Assembly (NCBI RefSeq): GCF_029784165.1 | Contig: NC_073696.1 | Coordinates: 154,106,713 to 154,170,712 of the forward strand | DNA length: 64,000 nucleotides | Direction: 5' to 3' | Source: Wyeomyia smithii | Lineage: Eukaryota > Arthropoda > Insecta > Diptera > Culicidae | Shown here: in pieces, positions 43,321-53,332 of the stretch | How positions within the stretch are numbered: position 1 is the stretch's first letter | How the letters are laid out: each line of letters starts with the position of its first letter | Program-made: the position numbers and the translations under genes | The notes under the pieces: generated by a model | Seen by the model: the letters and a program-made list of their open reading frames with translations, nothing else | Told to the model about the DNA's origin: nothing | The model's database searches: none

Positions 43321-46300
43321 TCATATTTTAATACCAGCGTGTTTTATGAACACGTATAGCTGTGTCATGTACTGGAGATCACCGATTCCCAGAATGTCTC
43401 TAACGGGTACGTTCGGTTGTTTTCCTCGGACCCGAAGGGAATCTATAAGCTCGGACCTAACACCACAGTATTCGGTACACGACCAAACAACATGCTCGAT
43501 GTCATGGTAGCCATCGCCACAAACGCAGTGATTACTGTCTACAAGCCCTATACGAAAGAGATGCGTGTTTAACGTATAGTGATTGGACATAAGTCTGGAC
43601 ATCACGCGAATGAAGTCCCGACCTACATCCAACCCCTTGAACCATGCTTTCGTCGATACCTTAGGAAAAATGGAATGTAGCCACCGTCCCAGTTCATCTG
43701 AGTTCCATGATGATTGCCAACTGTTGAGTGTTCTCTGACGCAAAATGCTATAAAATTCATCATAAGCAATTGGTCTTTCATAAATATCGCCGTCAATAGC
43801 ACCCACCTTAGCTAAAGAGTCAGCCTTTTCGTTACCCGGAATCGAGCAATGAGAAGGGACCCACGCTAAGGTAACCCGGTAATTTTTATCTGTTAAAGCA
43901 CTTAAAAACCGCCGTATTTTCCCCAGGAAATACGGGGTGTGCTTCACAGGCTTCATTGATCGCAGAGCCTCAATGGCACTGAGACTATCTGTGAAGATGA
44001 AGTAGTGGTCTATGGGTAGGGTTTCGATGATTCCAAGAGAGTACTGAATAGCAGCAAGTTCTGCAACGTACACGGAAGCAGGAGCATCGAGTTTGTAGGA
44101 GGCGGTAAAATTTTCGTGAAAAACACCGAAGCCAGTAGACTCATCTAGATTAGATCCGTCAGTGTAAAACCTTTTATCATAACTAACATGTTTGAACTTA
44201 TTGGAAAAAATCTTAGGGATCTCTTGGGGTCGCAATTGATCCGGGATACCAGAAATGTCTTGTTTCATGGTGGTGTCGAAGAATATAGCATTATTAGAAG
44301 TATCTAAAAGTGCGACATTGGAGGAATCGTATGAAGAAGGATTAATATCTTGAGCCATATAGTCAAAATATAAAGTCATAAATCTGGATTGAGATTGAAG
44401 GTCGACCAACCTCTCGAAATTTTCAATTACTAATGGGTTCATAACTGTGCATCGAATTAGCAACCGGTAAGAGAGATTCCAAAAACGATGTTTCAACGGA
44501 AGAATACCCGCTAACACTTCAAGACTCATCGTATGGGTCGACTGCATGCAACCCAAGGCAATACGCAAACAACGATATTGTATTCTTTCTAGTTTCAAAA
44601 TATGCGTGTTCGCGGCGGAGCGAAAGCAGAAACAGCCGTACTCAAGAACTGACAATATTGTTGTTTGGTATAACCTTAGAAGGTCTCCTGGGTGAGCACC
44701 CCACCAAGTTCCGGTAATCGTACGAAGAAAATTAATCCTCTGTTGGCATTTTTGTGTCAGATACCTAATATGACAAGCCCAGGTGCATTTAGAGTCGAAC
44801 CAGACCCCGAGATATTTAGCGACTAAAACTTGAGAGATCGTTTTACCCGTTAGTAGGAGCTGCAGCTGAGCTGGATTATGCTTCCTAGAAAAAACGACCA
44901 GCTCAGTTTTCTCCGGAGAGAATTCGATACCCAGCTTAAGAGCCCATTCAGACAAATTGTCTAAGGTATCTTGCAATGGTCCTTGCAGATCGCTAGCCTC
45001 GCCACCAGTAATGGATACAACGCTATCGTCTGCAAGTTGCCTTAGCTTGCATGAATTTGCAAGACATTCATCGATGTCATTGACGTAAAAATTATATAAG
45101 AGAGGACTTAAACATGAGCCCTGGGGGAGGCCCATGTAACTAATTCGGGAAGTTGTCGAATCGCCATGTGAGAAATACATATGCTTTTCTGACAACAAAT
45201 TGAGCAAAAAGTTATTCAAATTTGGTGATAGTCCCTGCGAATGAAGTTTCGCGCTTAAAACTTCTACAGAGACAGAGTCAAAAGCCCCCTTAATATCCAT
45301 GAACGCAGAAGCCATTTGCTCTTTTCGAGCAAATGCGACTTGAATTTCAGTAGAAAGCAACGCTAGGCAATCGTTCGTCCCTTTGCCCCGGCGAAAGCCA
45401 AATTGAGTATCTGAAAGTAACCCGTTTGTTTCGACCCATTTGTCTAACCGTAAGAGGATCATTCTCTCCATTAATTTCCGGAGGCAAGAGAGCATCGCAA
45501 TCGGCCTATATGAATTGTGATCAGAGGCAGGTTTCCCGGGTTTCCCAATAGCAATGACTTTTACCTCCCTCCAGTCATGCGGAACAATATTTAGCTCAAG
45601 AAACTTGTTGAACAAATTCAACAAGCGTCTTTTTGCAGAGTCGGGTAGATTCTTCAACAGGTTGAATTTTATTCTATCTAACCCTGGAGCCTTATTGTTG
45701 CACGACAGGAGAGCCATTGAAAATTCCAACATCGAAAATGGAGGCTCTTCCGTAGTTACTAATAACGTGTCGCGAAAGGTTTTCTGTTCCGGTACAGAGT
45801 CCGGACAGACCTTTTTGGCAAAATCGAGTATCCAGCGATCTGAATACTCCTTGCTTTCATTCGAAACGTCACGGTTCCGCATGCGCCTGGCGGTATCCCA
45901 AAGAGTGCTCATCGCTGTTTCCCTGAACAACGCGTTCACGAACCGCCGCCAGTACCCGCGTTTTTTCGCCTTCACTAAGCTCTTCATCTGCCTGCCCAGT
46001 GCCTCGTACTTTCGAAGCAGGTTGACAGTGCCGTACTCCCGGTAGTCCTTATACGCCGCGGACCTTCGCGCGTACAGCTCAGAGCACTCTTTGTCCCACC
46101 ATTTGTTGGGAGGGCGCTGTCTAATCGTTACCCCGGGTATCGGTTTCGTCTGAGCTTGAGTCGCGGCGTCGATTATCAAGCCAGCTAAGAACGCGTATTC
46201 TTCCTCCGGAGGAAGTTCCTCGTGAGTCTCGATAGATTGCGCTATAATAGACTCATAACACTTCCAATCAATATTACGTGTAAGGTCGTAGGAAATATTG

Positions 46301-47004
46301 ATTGGGTTCGGGGGAGTTGAACCATTAGCAATTGATATAACGATTGGAAGATGATCACTACCGTGGGGATCGTTGATTACTTTCCACCGGCAATCTAACG
46401 CTAGTGATGTCGAGCAAAGGGATAGGTCAAGCACGCTTTCACGTGCTGGAGGATTAGGTACACGTGTCGCTTCCCCAGTATTCAAAACTGTCATATTGAA
46501 GTCGTCGATCAAGTTACAGATTGAAGAAGATCGGTTGTCGTCGTACAGCGACCCCCATAGCGAACAGTGAGAATTAAAATCTCCCAATATCAAAAAAGGC
46601 GCGGGAAGCAACTCTGCTATATCAGTGAGATGCTTCTGTTCAATCCGCGCGGATGGAGGCATATATAACGAAACAAGGCATAGGTCTTTTCCATTCATAT
46701 TCGTTTGAATGGCAACGACTTCAATATTCGAGATCGAGGGGAGGTCGATTCGGAAGAAGGAATAGCACTTTTCAATCCCTAAAAGTACCCCTCCACCGTG
46801 TGAGTCTCGATCTCGACGAATAATGTTAAAATCGTGGAAATTGAGTTGATCGTTTGAATTGAGAAAGGTTTCACAGAGCGCAAATGCGTCACAATTGTAT
46901 GTATTTATTAAATGAGAAAATAGATCGAATTTGGGGATGATACTTCTGCAATTCCACTGTAATACAGTGATAAAATTCCTAACCTCTTTCGCCGTATTAG
47001 TCAT
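43321..47004 (-). CDS. ORF2: endonuclease-reverse transcriptase-RNase H (1,227 aa)
   Basis: Complete frame from ATG 47004 to stop at 43321. Residues ~10-235 are the APE endonuclease (VLQWNCRSIIPK, CETFLNSND, LILGDFNSH, DPHGSDHLPIV). Residues ~450-760 are the RT (GLDRIKFNLLKNLPDSAKRR, SYRPIAMLSCLRKLMERMI, AFMDIKGAFDSVS, GLPQGSCLSPLLYNF, catalytic LADDSVV at about residue 656, 45023-45039). Residues ~940-1080 are RNase H (FYTDGSNLDE, ELAAIQYSL, FTDSLSAIEAL, AWVPSHCSIPGNEKAD). The C-terminus holds a zinc motif, CVCGDGYHDIEHVVWSC. The enzyme nicks target DNA and primes reverse transcription there. LADD in place of the commoner YADD or FADD is a family variant shared with copy 1. Translation probably restarts after ORF1 at the overlapping ATGACTAA. 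Confidence 0.94.
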   Translation of the reverse strand: MTNTAKEVRNFITVLQWNCRSIIPKFDLFSHLINTYNCDAFALCETFLNSNDQLNFHDFNIIRRDRDSHGGGVLLGIEKCYSFFRIDLPSISNIEVVAIQTNMNGKDLCLVSLYMPPSARIEQKHLTDIAELLPAPFLILGDFNSHCSLWGSLYDDNRSSSICNLIDDFNMTVLNTGEATRVPNPPARESVLDLSLCSTSLALDCRWKVINDPHGSDHLPIVISIANGSTPPNPINISYDLTRNIDWKCYESIIAQSIETHEELPPEEEYAFLAGLIIDAATQAQTKPIPGVTIRQRPPNKWWDKECSELYARRSAAYKDYREYGTVNLLRKYEALGRQMKSLVKAKKRGYWRRFVNALFRETAMSTLWDTARRMRNRDVSNESKEYSDRWILDFAKKVCPDSVPEQKTFRDTLLVTTEEPPFSMLEFSMALLSCNNKAPGLDRIKFNLLKNLPDSAKRRLLNLFNKFLELNIVPHDWREVKVIAIGKPGKPASDHNSYRPIAMLSCLRKLMERMILLRLDKWVETNGLLSDTQFGFRRGKGTNDCLALLSTEIQVAFARKEQMASAFMDIKGAFDSVSVEVLSAKLHSQGLSPNLNNFLLNLLSEKHMYFSHGDSTTSRISYMGLPQGSCLSPLLYNFYVNDIDECLANSCKLRQLADDSVVSITGGEASDLQGPLQDTLDNLSEWALKLGIEFSPEKTELVVFSRKHNPAQLQLLLTGKTISQVLVAKYLGVWFDSKCTWACHIRYLTQKCQQRINFLRTITGTWWGAHPGDLLRLYQTTILSVLEYGCFCFRSAANTHILKLERIQYRCLRIALGCMQSTHTMSLEVLAGILPLKHRFWNLSYRLLIRCTVMNPLVIENFERLVDLQSQSRFMTLYFDYMAQDINPSSYDSSNVALLDTSNNAIFFDTTMKQDISGIPDQLRPQEIPKIFSNKFKHVSYDKRFYTDGSNLDESTGFGVFHENFTASYKLDAPASVYVAELAAIQYSLGIIETLPIDHYFIFTDSLSAIEALRSMKPVKHTPYFLGKIRRFLSALTDKNYRVTLAWVPSHCSIPGNEKADSLAKVGAIDGDIYERPIAYDEFYSILRQRTLNSWQSSWNSDELGRWLHSIFPKVSTKAWFKGLDVGRDFIRVMSRLMSNHYTLNTHLFRIGLVDSNHCVCGDGYHDIEHVVWSCTEYCGVRSELIDSLRVRGKQPNVPVRDILGIGDLQYMTQLYVFIKHAGIKI

Positions 47005-48376
47005 CGAAAAATATGATAGCTGAAATGAGGGGCCAAGTTGCTGCTAGTTGCATCAAAAAGGTTTTCACTGTAGGAAGAAGGGCAAGAAGAATATTTTGTA
47101 GGGGATCTGGTATGTTGAATGTTTTAAATATCCAGTCCACAATATCAGAGAATTTTATGAACCCTGTTTCTTTTTTATCTTCTGATCGAGAAATGGGTGC
47201 ACGAGGGGTTTTTGGTGCCCCAGGAAGCGGTGGGTACTCCTGGTTTGATTTAAAATTAAAACCGGGAGGTACTTGCTTCGGTTTTTCTTCACCGCTTCCT
47301 TTTTGTGTTGGCTTATTGGTCATTCCGCTAGGGGTTATCTTGCGACCTTTGCGAGAAAGATTAGGAGAGTTGATCATTCTCCTCTTCCTAGATCCTTCTG
47401 GCATGGCATAAGAACACCCTTCGACGGGATCGTCAGATGTACCCTCATCGGTTGGCAAAAAGGAAAAGATGTTTCCTGTCGAGGGTGGCTCAGCACTCTT
47501 CAGCATTTCTGCGAAAGAGCGCTTTGATCGTTCCTTGAGGGAACGCTTTATTTTTTCCTCGCGCTGTTTGTACGCGGGACACGCCGAAAGGTCATGCCGA
47601 GTTCCCTCGCAGTAAAGACACTTTTCAGTATCCTCACTGCAAGCGGTCTCAGCATGATTGCCTCCGCACTTGCTGCAGCGTGCCTTGTTGCAGCAGTAGG
47701 TGGCTGTATGACCTAACTGCTTGCAGTTTTGGCAATGCATGACCCGCGGTACGAACAGGCGTACAGGCAGACGAACCCTGTCCAAAGAGATGTAGTTCGG
47801 CAGTGCAGATCCGGCGAATGTTACACGGAAGGAATCCGAAGGGAAGAATTTCTTCTTCCCTTCTTCGATGGATACTGAATGCAATTGCTTGACATCCAGT
47901 ATCTTTACATCTTGAATCAGGGGGTTTTTGAAGCAGCCAACCCCGTGACGCAAAATGTCATCGACCGTGAGGCTTCCTTCGGTAACCACACCGTCGATCT
48001 CCACGTCCTTGGCAGGGATGTACACGCGGTACTCTCTCGTGAAGAGCTCGTAGCTAGCAATTGCGTTTGCTTGCTTCAAGCTACTCACAACAACTCGCAG
48101 TTTGTTCGGTCTAACCTTTGTAATTTCGGTTACGTCCGAAAACTGTTTTGCCAGGTCCTTGCCGATTTGAATTATATTTAGAGGCTTCTTTATGGGCCTG
48201 AAGTAAACTACGAACGGACCTTTCGAAGCATCTGGGTAAGCTTTCACCCGTGTTGCCGGTACCCTTGGTACGGGGCTAGGTAGCGGGGAAGGTAGAGGGG
48301 AATTGATGAGGGAGATCTCAATCTCTTCCCCATTTGTTTCCACATCCAGGAATAGTTGCACCTGCATGTCGTCCAT
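46997..48376 (-). CDS. ORF1: Gag-like RNA-binding protein (459 aa)
   Basis: Complete frame from ATG 48376 to TAA 46997. Residues 1-45 are acidic then Pro/Ser-rich (PLPSPLPSPVPR). Residues ~50-210 form a folded RNA-binding-type region (VVYFRPIKKPLNIIQIGKDL, LFTREYRVYIPAKDVEIDG). Three zinc knuckles follow at ~218-275: CQNCKQLGHTATYC, CSKCGGNHAETAC and CLYCEGTRHDLSAC. A basic linker (KRSLKERSKRSFAEML) leads to a hydrophobic C-terminus (LQNILLALLPTVKTFLMQL). It coats LINE RNA in I-type elements. It overlaps the ORF2 start by 8 bp. Copy 1 lost the C-terminal ~85 residues, and this copy shows what was lost. Confidence 0.93.
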   Translation of the reverse strand: MDDMQVQLFLDVETNGEEIEISLINSPLPSPLPSPVPRVPATRVKAYPDASKGPFVVYFRPIKKPLNIIQIGKDLAKQFSDVTEITKVRPNKLRVVVSSLKQANAIASYELFTREYRVYIPAKDVEIDGVVTEGSLTVDDILRHGVGCFKNPLIQDVKILDVKQLHSVSIEEGKKKFFPSDSFRVTFAGSALPNYISLDRVRLPVRLFVPRVMHCQNCKQLGHTATYCCNKARCSKCGGNHAETACSEDTEKCLYCEGTRHDLSACPAYKQREEKIKRSLKERSKRSFAEMLKSAEPPSTGNIFSFLPTDEGTSDDPVEGCSYAMPEGSRKRRMINSPNLSRKGRKITPSGMTNKPTQKGSGEEKPKQVPPGFNFKSNQEYPPLPGAPKTPRAPISRSEDKKETGFIKFSDIVDWIFKTFNIPDPLQNILLALLPTVKTFLMQLAATWPLISAIIFFDD

Positions 48377-48532
48377 TTTGCGGGAGCGTTACGCTCTACC
48401 GCACACAAACGATAAATATTCGAATGTGGGGGGGGGGGGGGGTCAAGTAGTTGCTATTAAATTTTAAAAACAATTTTTCAAACTACAATGGATCAAAATA
48501 AAAAAAAGGCAGTAATACTAATACTAATAACA

Positions 48533-48583
<51 letters not shown>

Positions 48584-49036
48584 GTAATAATAATTATAAT
48601 AATAACAATAATAATAATACTATTAATAATAATGATAAAAATTCTAAAGTGAATACTTCACCGAACGTCTAAGTCACGACCTCACGGCTGATAGTAGGAT
48701 TAATCGAGCGTCTCCGCAGAGCAAACAATGACGATCCAGCTTCGTGTTGTGACACAGTGGCCGTATCCTACACGCGACCTTGTAGATGCCACTTGTAGTT
48801 GACTTCCACTCGCTCGATCGTCCGTGCTGCTAGCGGGGTAACAGCGGTGCGGGAGAATTATTCCAGTGTGCAGAAGATGTTTCTGCCGATAAACTGCCGG
48901 CTATTGTTATCGCGCAGCACAAGAACTAATCGACAAAAAAAAACACCCGTACGATAACTCGTGTATTGTTATTTTGCGAACTCAAACGGAGATGAACAAT
49001 TTGCGTCTAATCGAGACGAAAGCAAAACAACGAATG
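48377..49036 (-). promoter_or_regulatory. 5' UTR of I-clade LINE copy 2 with internal TAA tract
   Basis: I-type LINEs carry an internal promoter in the 5' UTR. This 660-bp leader is shared with copy 1, apart from ~60 bp near the TSD-proximal part. It contains a TAA-type microsatellite (about 48517-48640) and, next to ORF1, a G-run (about 48428-48442). The promoter role is inferred from the family. Confidence 0.55.
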
Positions 49037-49050
49037 AAACTTAAAACGGT

Positions 49051-50432
49051 GTTTTATTCAAAAAATACGTTTTTAATTCCGCCTAATTTTTTTGAGTATT
49101 GCAATGATATTATACATTATCCAATGATGAGGATTTGTTCTCCACTATTTAACAGACAACTTTTCCATAGACGTCATCAAGATACAAGTTACCCTTGAGG
49201 CTCCAGCAAATTTCGCAACATTGCATTTTTTTCAAGAAAAACGCTTATTCAGTACACTTTGAAAAATAAAAGAAAATTGAAATTTTGTCGTAATGCTCTA
49301 AAAATTTGGATTTTGACACTTCAATAGTATACAACTATAGGGAAAATATAATTGAAATGAAATTCGCATTTTCATTTTTGGGTCGATGGCCAGCGATTCT
49401 CCACTGTGGCGTTGTCCGCTGCCAGTTGTTCACCGGAGGAATACTTTAAAATATTGTTTCTGTTTCAGCCGCGAAAAAAAAAACAAACATTTACATCTAA
49501 ATCATTTATTCAGAACCCAAATAATTAATTTAAGTTTAAATTGCTAGAACATTACAGAGATGTGCCGTAAGCGACTAACACTAGGAATGCTGTCGGAGGT
49601 ATCTTACGCTTACCCTCGTCCATTGAGAGTGGTTATACCTATGCGTTATTTGAGGCCATTACTATATCACAACTCGAAAACCACTTCTAGTCGTTCAGGA
49701 TGCTGAAAGCCATACCCGGAAGGTAAGCAAACGAGTCTCAAAATATCAGCAGCAACGCCGGATACTACGCTGGATGTTTGAAGTCGAACACTTCGTTGAC
49801 AAAGATCTGAATTTACTTCCAAGACCCATACAAAGACCTGTGAAGTGAAAATAATGAATTATACACTTTTATCTAGAATCTCGTTTCTAATGCAATGAAA
49901 ACTGGGGCATTCTGAATTGAATGAAACGATTATTTAAATAAAACTCAGGGCTTATAACTATATAATGTCAGTTCTTGCACTAATACCATCTGAAATGTTA
50001 GTAATCATGATTTATTACTTTAATTCAAGTTGTACTGCTACTGAAAATAATACACATACGAGTATTTTGTTTAGAAATTCCAATATAGATAATGCTCCGA
50101 CATTAGCTCTAGATTCTCCGAGCTTTTCTATAGCAAACGATCTAAAAATACAATTGTGTTTTATTTGAATGTAACTTTGCACACGTATTTGGCTAAGCAA
50201 ATTGAGTATTTTTCAGAAATAGGGGAACTTTTTAGAATCAAAGTAATTTTCAAAAAGGGTAAATGTTTTTTGGCACAGATTTCATAAGGTTCACCTCTAG
50301 TTGTCATTGTCATTGTTAAGTGTATAGCCCGTGCTTTCCGCTAGGTCAGCATATCTAGGGACTAACCCCCTGGTCTATACACTTATTTTAATCCTTCCCG
50401 TTGCACGTGTCGGCATGTGCGATACTCTAGAT
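49051..50432. other. Stretch without recognised genes
   Basis: A/T-rich, with short ORFs only. About 49960-50260 is a diverged repeat whose relative lies at about 62050-62330. From about 50386 to 50432 the minus strand continues the coding of the split LINE (EYRTCRHVQREGLK) beyond the hAT insertion. A 69-bp sequence with inverted ends TAAGTGTATAG.CC lies at 50317-50385. Confidence 0.45.
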
Positions 50433-51643
50433 CATCGGTTCTCAACCTGGGGTACGTGTACCCCTGGGGGTACTCGAAAGCTTTCAGGGGGTACGCGAAA
50501 GAAAAACCAGTAATGGCAGACAAAGCAATTTTTTTATAATACTTCATTTGTTGTTCAATTTTGCTTCTAAAACATGACTGTAGCAATCAAACAAACCATA
50601 GTTCATTTTGAAACCTGAACTAAACTAACGGGTGACAACTAAAAATTTGGAATTTTTTTCTACAGCTGTCAAAAGAGGTGGAAGAAATTGAAGAGAAACT
50701 GATTTAATTCTCATGAAGATACATTCACTATGAGATAACAAAAAATATTGAACATTTGAGAAAGGTCCGTTATCGACCTCCCGACGAAGCTTTCTTTTGC
50801 TGCCGAAACAAGAGCGTTGTACGGCCTTCAAGTCCGCTTTTTGAATGCATCTTTTGATTTTACCAATCAACTGTTCACAATTCGTTGATTTCCAGGTATT
50901 TTTGCACCAAAGAAACTCAAAATCCCAAGGAAATCTTCGATTGAACGACACTGGGGTGGATTTGTTGGGTGGCGTATTTGAGGTATAAATGGAGTCGAGT
51001 GGTTGCTAGGAACGTTTGTGTTTTTAACGTACTGTGATGATATTTTTCCTGGCTGAATCACATACCCAGTTCATCTGTATGATGTTTTAAAAGAAATGGT
51101 ACCATAATGTTGTTCAAACATTCGTTCTGGTATAAATTTTAATTGATAGCCGAACCACTAGGCTTGAACCATAATTTAACAAAAAGGGAAAAGTCCTTTT
51201 CTGTTCACTACGCAGGCTGGTCTTTAGCTTTCTGCCTGGCGGATTATAGTTGAGGTTTGCAGGAAACTATAAACAATAGAAACCGGAAGATTTTCGCTTT
51301 CAAAATGGTTTACTCACCTCTTGTCAAAATTGTTTTGCAGTTCATACCGAACCGTACAATGCACTTGCGGAATGCTCCTTGTTTGGACGCCATTTTGAAC
51401 CGAATTGAGCATGTGTAAACAAAACACAAAATACTGACATAAAGAGGAGAGATAGAGCTTTCATATACATATTTTCATTTCTCTCTAAGTGTTGTTGTGG
51501 AGTAAAAGAGCCCCCCAAAAATTCCAGGTTTTTAGTTACCACTACTCTCTCCACTATGCGAGAGCATTCCGAGCCAGGGGGTACAATCGATATGAAAAAT
51601 ATCGTCAAGGGGTACGCGGACAAAAACAGGTTGAGAACCGCTG
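50433..51643. mobile_element. Non-autonomous hAT-like element
   Basis: The left end CATCGGTTCTCAACCTGG and the right end AGGTTGAGAACCGCTG are inverted repeats of the hAT-type CAGCGGTTCTCAACC. The flanking 8-bp sequences CTCTAGAT (50425-50432) and CTCTAGAC (51644-51651) match at seven of eight positions, the duplication size expected for hAT. Both ends carry a GGGGTACGCG-like subterminal motif. It is 1,211 bp and no transposase was recognised. It inserted in the coding region of the split LINE. Confidence 0.87.
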
Positions 51644-53332
51644 CTCTAGACTCACATGGGTGGTCGTATCCGGGTCCTCCCGGATATTTTGTTTGTATAT
51701 TTTGTGTGCTTTTTGTTTTTTATTTTTAAGGTTCTTCAATTGTGGATTAAGCCACACTGGATATTTGTTGGTGTTCGTTCGTCTTCTTTTTTTAGTGGTA
51801 CATTTTCTGAAATGCTTCATTTTTCCAGATGGGGACAATGATGCATCTACACAGAAGTCTTCAGTGCAGTTTGTGAATAATGGGTCTAAATATGCATTTT
51901 GTTTGTTTTTGACATGATTGATTTGGTATAGACCGAGTTCTGAGGATTTGCCAAAAAGATACTGAAGTGTTTCGTTTTCGCCTACGAGAGGGAATGAGAT
52001 AGATTCATTTTCAATGTCTACAATAAAGTCTGCAGTACGTTGGTTGAAGTCGCCATAGACATGCAGTTTTACTTCTGGTTTCATGTTAGACATAATAGAT
52101 TCTAGAGTTTTGAAAAATAATTCATATGAATGTTTATGAGCATGTTCCGGTTGAAAGTGCACGGAACAGAAGATATGTTCTTCGCCAGCAATAAATGCTT
52201 TGGCCCATACGTGTTCAAATTCTTTATATTTGTCGGATATTATTTCTTCAAAAAATAAAGTTAATGGCAACGAGGACTCCATCGCCTGACTTTTTTCAAC
52301 TGGTAGACAAATTCCGGTCGTGCCGGAATACATTATAATTGTTTCCAAATACATCTACGCTTCTTACGCTTTCGTCCCAGCTACTTTCAGTTCCTAAAAT
52401 TATTTTAAAAGATAATAGGTTTCGCTGAATTTCATTCATTTTGCTTGGGCTTTTCATGCGATCTAAATTCTGACAGTAGATAAGAATTTCAGTCGCATTC
52501 GGCCGAGGAAGCTGTTGTGAATTTGAAAGTTTTTGGAAAAATATTAGGATTATAATAGGGATTATTATATTTTCTTCTTCCGCAGAGGGTGTCAGTCTAA
52601 TTGAAAGTTCAGCATTCTGTTCATATTCCTGATGAACTTCGATGAAAATGTTCCGTAGATGGTCGGGAGATGTGGGAAGACCTTCCGATGCTAAAAGCAT
52701 TCTGATGCTGGTTGGCGTTAGCCCTTCTACACATACTGATGACGGTTGGTCGTTCATCAATGCCAGGCACAAGCGCAATATTTTCATTCTATGCGGGTCG
52801 CGAAGTCTCACGTTCAAGAAGCGCCCATCGCCGTTTGTTGATTGCTGCGTTAAACGCACTATAGGAGGCCGCATTGGATCAAGGTCGAATTGGCTGTCGT
52901 GCGGTGATGATGACGATGAAGGTGTACTATTGTTGTTTTTTTTTTCTTCATCTATAGTTTATTTGACACGGCACAAATACAATTCAATGTTTAACGGCGC
53001 CAATTATATCTGGTAGCTTACTTTCTAAAGTATCTTAATAACTAAAAGCAAATTTTTTATCCTTGCTGCCGACTACGAGTTGAAACTAAATCTAACTTAA
53101 AGCTAGAATATTTTGCATTAAAAGCACAGGTTTGCTGTTTGATGGTTTTCATTGCCATAGGTAAGCAGCATATTAAATTTGTTCCGCTGCTGGGCCAAGA
53201 TATTACGGACTGGCATATTGGGTTGTTTCCATCGGGCCTTGAGAGTATCGTGCGGGTCTGATTGCTGTTTCCGGATCCGGGGTCTTAACGTGTTCTTGTC
53301 GTTTGGTTGGATGTAGGCGGAAGGGGATAGGA

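Larger units (their letters stand above)
42941..49036 (-). mobile_element. I-clade LINE copy 2, apparently intact
   Basis: A 6.1-kb minus-strand element with a 14-bp target duplication, AAACTTAAAACGGT (42927-42940; 49037-49050). The 5' UTR is 660 bp and contains a (TAA)n-rich tract at about 48517-48640. ORF1 and ORF2 are both open and overlap by 8 bp (ATGACTAA). The 380-bp 3' UTR ends in an A/T-rich tail after the shared GTGCCGTGTCAAATAAACT. All catalytic blocks appear present. It is the best candidate for an autonomous, possibly active element here. Confidence 0.93.

Noticed and set aside
51489..51917. 142-codon + strand ORF
   Set aside because: It spans the end of the hAT-like element and antisense of the split LINE; no domain.
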